Below, in pieces: positions 4,859 to 7,996 of a stretch of DNA of 7,996 nt. The number at the start of each line of letters is the position of its first letter. Within the stretch, counting starts at the first letter, position 1. The notes beneath the pieces were generated by a model that was not told where the DNA came from, searched no databases, and saw only the letters and a program-made list of their open reading frames with translations. Source of the stretch: an uncultured Clostridia bacterium (GTDB taxonomy: Bacteria; Bacillota; Clostridia; Christensenellales; Aristaeellaceae); contig CAMOUF010000274.1 in the NCBI GenBank assembly GCA_946626395.1, forward strand, positions 1-7,996. The letters are read 5' to 3'. A program made the translations under genes and the position numbers.

Positions 4859-5875
4859 ATGAAGAAGGTAAACGTACAGGACGCGGTGGGCATGACGCTG
4901 TGCCATGACCTGACCGAAATGCGGGACGGCTTCAAGGGCGCGGCCTTCAAGCGGGGCCACGTGATCACGGAAGCGGACATTCCCCATATGCTGGATATTG
5001 GTAAGCGCACGGTGTTCGTGTGGGAGGAAAACGCCGGGGAAATCCACGAGGAGGACGCTGCCCGCCGCATGGCCGCCATGGCCCCGGTCCAGGGCGCCCA
5101 TTACACCGAGCCCGCCGAGGGCAAGGTGCTTTTGCTTTCCGACAGCGAAGGCATGTTCCGGGTGGACACAAGACTGCTCCGTGAAATCAACAGCATCGGG
5201 GACATCACCATTTCCACCCTGCCGGATCATTACCCGGTGAAGCCCGGGATGCGGCTGGCCTCCATGCGCATCGTGCCCCTGGTTACGAAGGAAGAGCAGA
5301 TCATCCGGGCGGAAAACCTTTGCAAAGAAACAAAGCTGCTGGATGTACTGCCTTACCGACCCCTGAAAACGGGCGTCATTATCACCGGCTCCGAAATCTA
5401 CCACGGCAGGATCAAGGATAAGTTCGAGGCCGTGGCCCGGAAAAAGCTGGCGGCCTATCCCGGGGAAGTGTTGGGCGCGAAGATTTGCGACGATGATTTG
5501 GACATGCTGGTGTCCGCCGCCCGGGAGTTCCTTGCCCAAGGCGCGGATTTCCTGATCTTCTCCGGGGGCATGTCCGTGGACCCGGACGACCTGACCCCCG
5601 CCGCCATCCGAAGCCTGGGCTGCGGCGTGGTCAGCCATGGGGTGCCCAGCCAGCCCGGCAACATGACCCTGATGGCCTACCTGGGGGACGTGGCCGTGAT
5701 GGGCGTGCCCGGGGCGGCCATTTCCCTGCCCACCACCATTTTTGACGTGCTGCTGCCCCAGGTGTTTTCCGGGGTGAAATTCACCCGGGAAGACCTGATC
5801 CGCCTGGGGGACGGGGGCCTGTGCCAGCTGTGCCCGGCCTGCCATTTCCCCAACTGCACCTTTGGAAGGTACTGA
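4859..5875 (+). CDS. MoeA-like molybdopterin-binding protein with cysteine tail
   Basis: This 338-residue protein has a molybdopterin-binding (MoCF_biosynth) fold in its second half: GVIITGSEI (172-180), SGGMSVDPDD (235-244) and QPGNMTLMAYLGDVAVMGVPGAA, the counterparts of TGSE, GGVSVGDxD and KPG...LSGNP in MoeA. The N-terminal half (VNVQDAVGMTLCHDLTEM...FKRGHVI) lacks the AYDGYA motif of true MoeA, so metal insertion activity is doubtful; it may bind or pass on cofactor. The C-terminus ends C322-x2-C325-x2-C328-x4-C333, which could hold a metal. ATG 4859 is chosen for family fit. TTG 4853 has better spacing (five bases) from the TGAGG at 4843-4847 and would add two residues. It ends two bases before moaA. 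Confidence 0.85.
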   Translation: MKKVNVQDAVGMTLCHDLTEMRDGFKGAAFKRGHVITEADIPHMLDIGKRTVFVWEENAGEIHEEDAARRMAAMAPVQGAHYTEPAEGKVLLLSDSEGMFRVDTRLLREINSIGDITISTLPDHYPVKPGMRLASMRIVPLVTKEEQIIRAENLCKETKLLDVLPYRPLKTGVIITGSEIYHGRIKDKFEAVARKKLAAYPGEVLGAKICDDDLDMLVSAAREFLAQGADFLIFSGGMSVDPDDLTPAAIRSLGCGVVSHGVPSQPGNMTLMAYLGDVAVMGVPGAAISLPTTIFDVLLPQVFSGVKFTREDLIRLGDGGLCQLCPACHFPNCTFGRY

Positions 5876-5877
5876 TC

Positions 5878-6828
5878 ATGAAGGATTCTTTTGGCCGCTC
5901 CATTACCTACCTGCGCCTGTCCGTCACTGAGCTGTGCGACCTGCGCTGCCGCTACTGCATGCCGGAGGAGGGCGTGTGCAAGCTGCGCCACGACCAGCTT
6001 TTATCGGAAGAAGAGATGCTCCGGGCCGTGGGGGCGGCGGCGGCGCTGGGCATCACCAAGGTGCGCGTCACCGGCGGCGAACCCCTGACCAAGCCCAACA
6101 TCCTCTCCATCTGCCGGGGCGTGGCAGCCACCCCGGGCATTTTGGAAACGGGCGTCACCACCAACGGCCTCCGGCTGCCGGAGCTGGCCGCGCCCCTGCG
6201 GGAAGCGGGAGTCAGCCGGGTCAATATCAGCCTGGACACCTTGAACCCGGAAAAATACGCCTACATGACACGCCGGGGGGAATTGAGCCAGGCCCTTGCC
6301 GGGATCGAGGCGGCCCTTCGGGCGGGCTTTGACCGGGTGAAAATCAACGCGGTGCTCATCGGCGGCTTCAACGATGATGAGATTCCCGCTTTGGCAAACC
6401 TGACCCGGCGGTGGCCGGTGGACGTCCGGTTCATTGAGCTCATGCCCATGGCGGGCAATCGGGAATTCGGCCCCCAAAGTTACATTCCCGTGTCCCGGGT
6501 GCTGGGCGCCCTGCCGGAAGCCGTGCCCCAGGCAGAGGACGGGGTGGCCCGGCTGTACCGTCTGCCGGGGGCCCTGGGCTGTGTGGGCCTGATCAGCCCG
6601 GTGAGCCAGCATTTCTGCGCCTCCTGCAACCGCATCCGCCTCACCGCCGACGGGAAATTAAAGCCCTGCCTGCATTCGGCGGAGGAAATTTCCATCAAAG
6701 GATTGGATGAAGAAGGAATGCGGGAAAAGATGCGGCAGGCCATTGAAGGAAAGCCCCGGTGCCACGACGCCCTGAGCGCCGAAAGCCGCAGCCACGCCGC
6801 CCGAACCATGAACCAGATAGGAGGGTGA
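5878..6828 (+). CDS. moaA: GTP 3',8-cyclase MoaA (radical SAM)
   Basis: MoaA performs the first committed step of Moco synthesis, rearranging GTP with a radical from S-adenosylmethionine; MoaC completes the product. The 316 residues carry the radical SAM cluster ligands C20-x3-C24-x2-C27 (CDLRCRYC), the SAM-binding TGGEP (65-69), NISLDTLN, and the second cluster C247-x2-C250-x13-C264 in FCASCNRIRLTADGKLKPC. The protein ends in the Gly-Gly tail (MNQIGG) needed for catalysis in this family. ATG 5878 is supported by GGAAGG eight bases upstream and by the family start (FGRSITYLRLSVTELC); an upstream GTG would overlap the previous gene heavily. Three bases separate its stop from the next start. 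Confidence 0.96.
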   Translation: MKDSFGRSITYLRLSVTELCDLRCRYCMPEEGVCKLRHDQLLSEEEMLRAVGAAAALGITKVRVTGGEPLTKPNILSICRGVAATPGILETGVTTNGLRLPELAAPLREAGVSRVNISLDTLNPEKYAYMTRRGELSQALAGIEAALRAGFDRVKINAVLIGGFNDDEIPALANLTRRWPVDVRFIELMPMAGNREFGPQSYIPVSRVLGALPEAVPQAEDGVARLYRLPGALGCVGLISPVSQHFCASCNRIRLTADGKLKPCLHSAEEISIKGLDEEGMREKMRQAIEGKPRCHDALSAESRSHAARTMNQIGG

Positions 6829-6831
6829 GCC

Positions 6832-7794
6832 ATGGGAATACCGGTGATTGGGTTCGCCGCCTATTCCGGCACGGGAAAGACCACGGTGCTGGAAAAGCTG
6901 ATCGAGGAACTGAGCCGTCGCGGCGTCCGGACAGCGGTGATCAAGCACGACGGCCATAGCTTTGACATCGACATTCCCGGCAAGGACACCTACCGCCACG
7001 CTCGGGCCGGAGCCCAAACGGTGGTGATCACGTCGCCGGACAAAACCGCCGTGATCCGGCAGCGGGGGCAGACCCTGAAAAAGTGTGTGGACCAGATCAC
7101 GGAAGCGGATGTGATCCTGGTGGAGGGCTTTAAGCAGGAGCCCATTCCCCAGATCGGCCTGTGCCGGAAGGCAGCCGGTAAGGGGTTCACCGCCCCGCCG
7201 GAGCGGTTTTTGGCCGTGGTGACGGACGACGAAGAGACGGCTTTTCCCGTGCCCCGGTTTTCCTTTGAGGACACCGAGGCGCTGGCGGATTTTATTCTGA
7301 AGGAGATAAAGACCATGCCTGCCGAGGATTTTACCCATTTTAACGACCAGGGCCGGGCCCGGATGGTGGACGTAGGCGAAAAAACACCCACCCACCGCAC
7401 CGCCACGGCGGCGGGCCGGGTGCTGGTGAATGAAGGCACCTTTGCCCTCATCCGTTCCGGGGGCGTAAAAAAGGGGGACGTGCTCACCGTGGCCCAGATC
7501 GCGGGGATCATGGCCGCCAAGCATACCCCGGACTGGATTCCCATGTGCCATCCCGTGCCCCTGAACGGCATTGATTTAAAGCTGTATTTGGACGAGGAAC
7601 GTTTGAGCGTGGAGATCGAGGCCACCGCAAAATGCGACGGCAAAACCGGCGTGGAAATGGAGGCGCTTACCGCCGTTTCCTGCGCCGCCCTCACGGTGTA
7701 TGATATGTGCAAGGCCGTTCAGCGGGACATGGTCATCGCCGATATCCGCCTCATCAGCAAAACCGGCGGCGTACACGGGGATTATTTCCGCTGA
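6832..7794 (+). CDS. MobB-MoaC fusion
   Basis: One uninterrupted 320-residue frame joins two Moco proteins. Residues 1 to about 160 are MobB, the GTP-binding partner in molybdopterin dinucleotide formation: P-loop AYSGTGKTT (10-18, first Gly replaced by Ala), KHDGHSFDID and VEGFK. Residues 162-320 are MoaC, cyclic pyranopterin monophosphate synthase: HFNDQGRARMVDVGEK, HRTATAAGRV, MCHPVPL with H240, GVEMEAL (273-279) and YDMCKA with D291 and K294, all catalytic-site motifs. The start has AGGAGG seven bases upstream, overlapping the end of moaA. There is no linker: MobB ends at FILKEIK and MoaC begins at MPAEDF, with an intact internal ribosome binding site, so free MoaC may also be made. Confidence 0.92.
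   Translation: MGIPVIGFAAYSGTGKTTVLEKLIEELSRRGVRTAVIKHDGHSFDIDIPGKDTYRHARAGAQTVVITSPDKTAVIRQRGQTLKKCVDQITEADVILVEGFKQEPIPQIGLCRKAAGKGFTAPPERFLAVVTDDEETAFPVPRFSFEDTEALADFILKEIKTMPAEDFTHFNDQGRARMVDVGEKTPTHRTATAAGRVLVNEGTFALIRSGGVKKGDVLTVAQIAGIMAAKHTPDWIPMCHPVPLNGIDLKLYLDEERLSVEIEATAKCDGKTGVEMEALTAVSCAALTVYDMCKAVQRDMVIADIRLISKTGGVHGDYFR
7301..7317 (+). promoter_or_regulatory. moaC: Internal ribosome binding site and ATG for stand-alone MoaC
   Basis: AGGAG (7301-7305) lies nine bases before an in-frame ATG (7315) exactly at the MobB/MoaC boundary. Initiation here would give a 159-residue MoaC (7315-7794), the normal length of the family, beginning MPAEDFTHFNDQ. This suggests the fusion arose by loss of the mobB stop codon while the original moaC start was kept, allowing both fused and free MoaC from one message. 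Confidence 0.65.
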
Positions 7795-7829
7795 GAATTG
7801 TTTCCTGACCCGAAAAAACGCTGAAGGTA

Positions 7830-7879
7830 TTCACCCATTTATACCGATAACAGGTTTGTTCTTAAGGGTGAAATTTTTT
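7830..7879 (+). terminator. Probable intrinsic terminator of the moa block
   Basis: TTCACCC (7830-7836) pairs with GGGTGAA (7866-7872), followed one base later by six T (7874-7879). The stem is seven pairs; the loop is long (29 bases), which weakens the call, though a short inner pairing ACC/GGT (7843-7845 with 7853-7855) could tighten it. The position, 35 bases after the moaC stop, is right for the end of the operon. Confidence 0.45.
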
Positions 7880-7897
7880 AGTAAAGCAAAGGGAACG

Positions 7898-7946
7898 CTG
7901 GGCGCTGCGCGCGCCCAGACCTGCGCCAGGGGGATGATCCCCCTGG
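7898..7946. repeat. Pair of GC-rich hairpins in the downstream spacer
   Basis: CTGGGCGC (7898-7905) pairs with GCGCCCAG (7911-7918) around a five-base loop, and CCAGGGGG (7926-7933) pairs with CCCCCTGG (7939-7946) around a five-base loop. Two perfect eight-pair hairpins seven bases apart in an otherwise AT-rich spacer look like an intergenic palindromic repeat unit. No T-tract follows on either strand closely enough for a clear terminator call. No gene is seen from 7795 to the window end. Confidence 0.55.
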
Positions 7947-7996
7947 ACCCGCATCTGGCAAAAAACATCATTGGAATAAACAAACAATCTCCGCCT

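Noticed and set aside
4631..5845. Minus-strand frame of about 400 codons over the MoeA-like gene
   Set aside because: Same antisense signature, and it continues into the repeat element; the opposite strand encodes clear molybdopterin-binding motifs.
7295..7320. MobB-MoaC fusion as a frameshift error
   Set aside because: The two parts share one frame with family-typical residues on both sides and no disrupted codons, so no frameshift is visible; a missed stop codon by base error cannot be excluded but has no positive evidence.

Overview
The window is a molybdate uptake and molybdenum cofactor (Moco) biosynthesis locus. It is GC-rich in the genes and AT-rich in the spacers. GGAGG-type ribosome binding sites, TTGACA/TATAAT-type promoters, intrinsic terminators and the MoaA, MoeA and ModC sequence style suggest a Bacillota/Clostridia-like bacterium, possibly from the gut. 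This is inference from sequence style; no marker gene is present.

Layout. At the left edge (1-71) a gene encoding an exported protein starts leftward and is cut off by the window edge. Positions 72-336 hold a 47-codon orphan reading frame and a heptamer-type CTCCTAA repeat. A strong promoter (337-366) then drives a leader of about 330 nt ahead of modA. The leader contains two successive elements resembling the Moco riboswitch, two back-to-back terminator-like hairpins between them, and a 10-bp helix that would bury the modA ribosome binding site. modA, modB and modC (molybdate ABC transporter) follow, then moeA (molybdenum insertase).

Positions 4527-4858 carry no gene. They hold a second, inverted copy of the CTCCTAA-type repeat and a roughly 200-bp MITE-like element with nested perfect inverted repeats. 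The second gene block begins 33 nt after that element: a MoeA-like molybdopterin-binding protein with a four-cysteine tail, moaA (radical SAM step 1), and a single reading frame joining MobB to MoaC. The MoaC part retains its own ribosome binding site and ATG. A probable terminator and a pair of GC-rich hairpins (7898-7946) close the window.

How it works together. ModABC imports molybdate (possibly also tungstate). MoaA and MoaC convert GTP to cyclic pyranopterin monophosphate. MoeA inserts the metal into molybdopterin. MobB assists nucleotide attachment, implying a dinucleotide form of the cofactor. MoaD, MoaE, MoaB/Mog and MobA are not in the window and must be elsewhere if the pathway is complete. 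The leader suggests feedback from cofactor onto metal uptake at both transcription and translation. That tandem regulatory leader is the most unusual part of the window; the enzymes themselves are recognisable.
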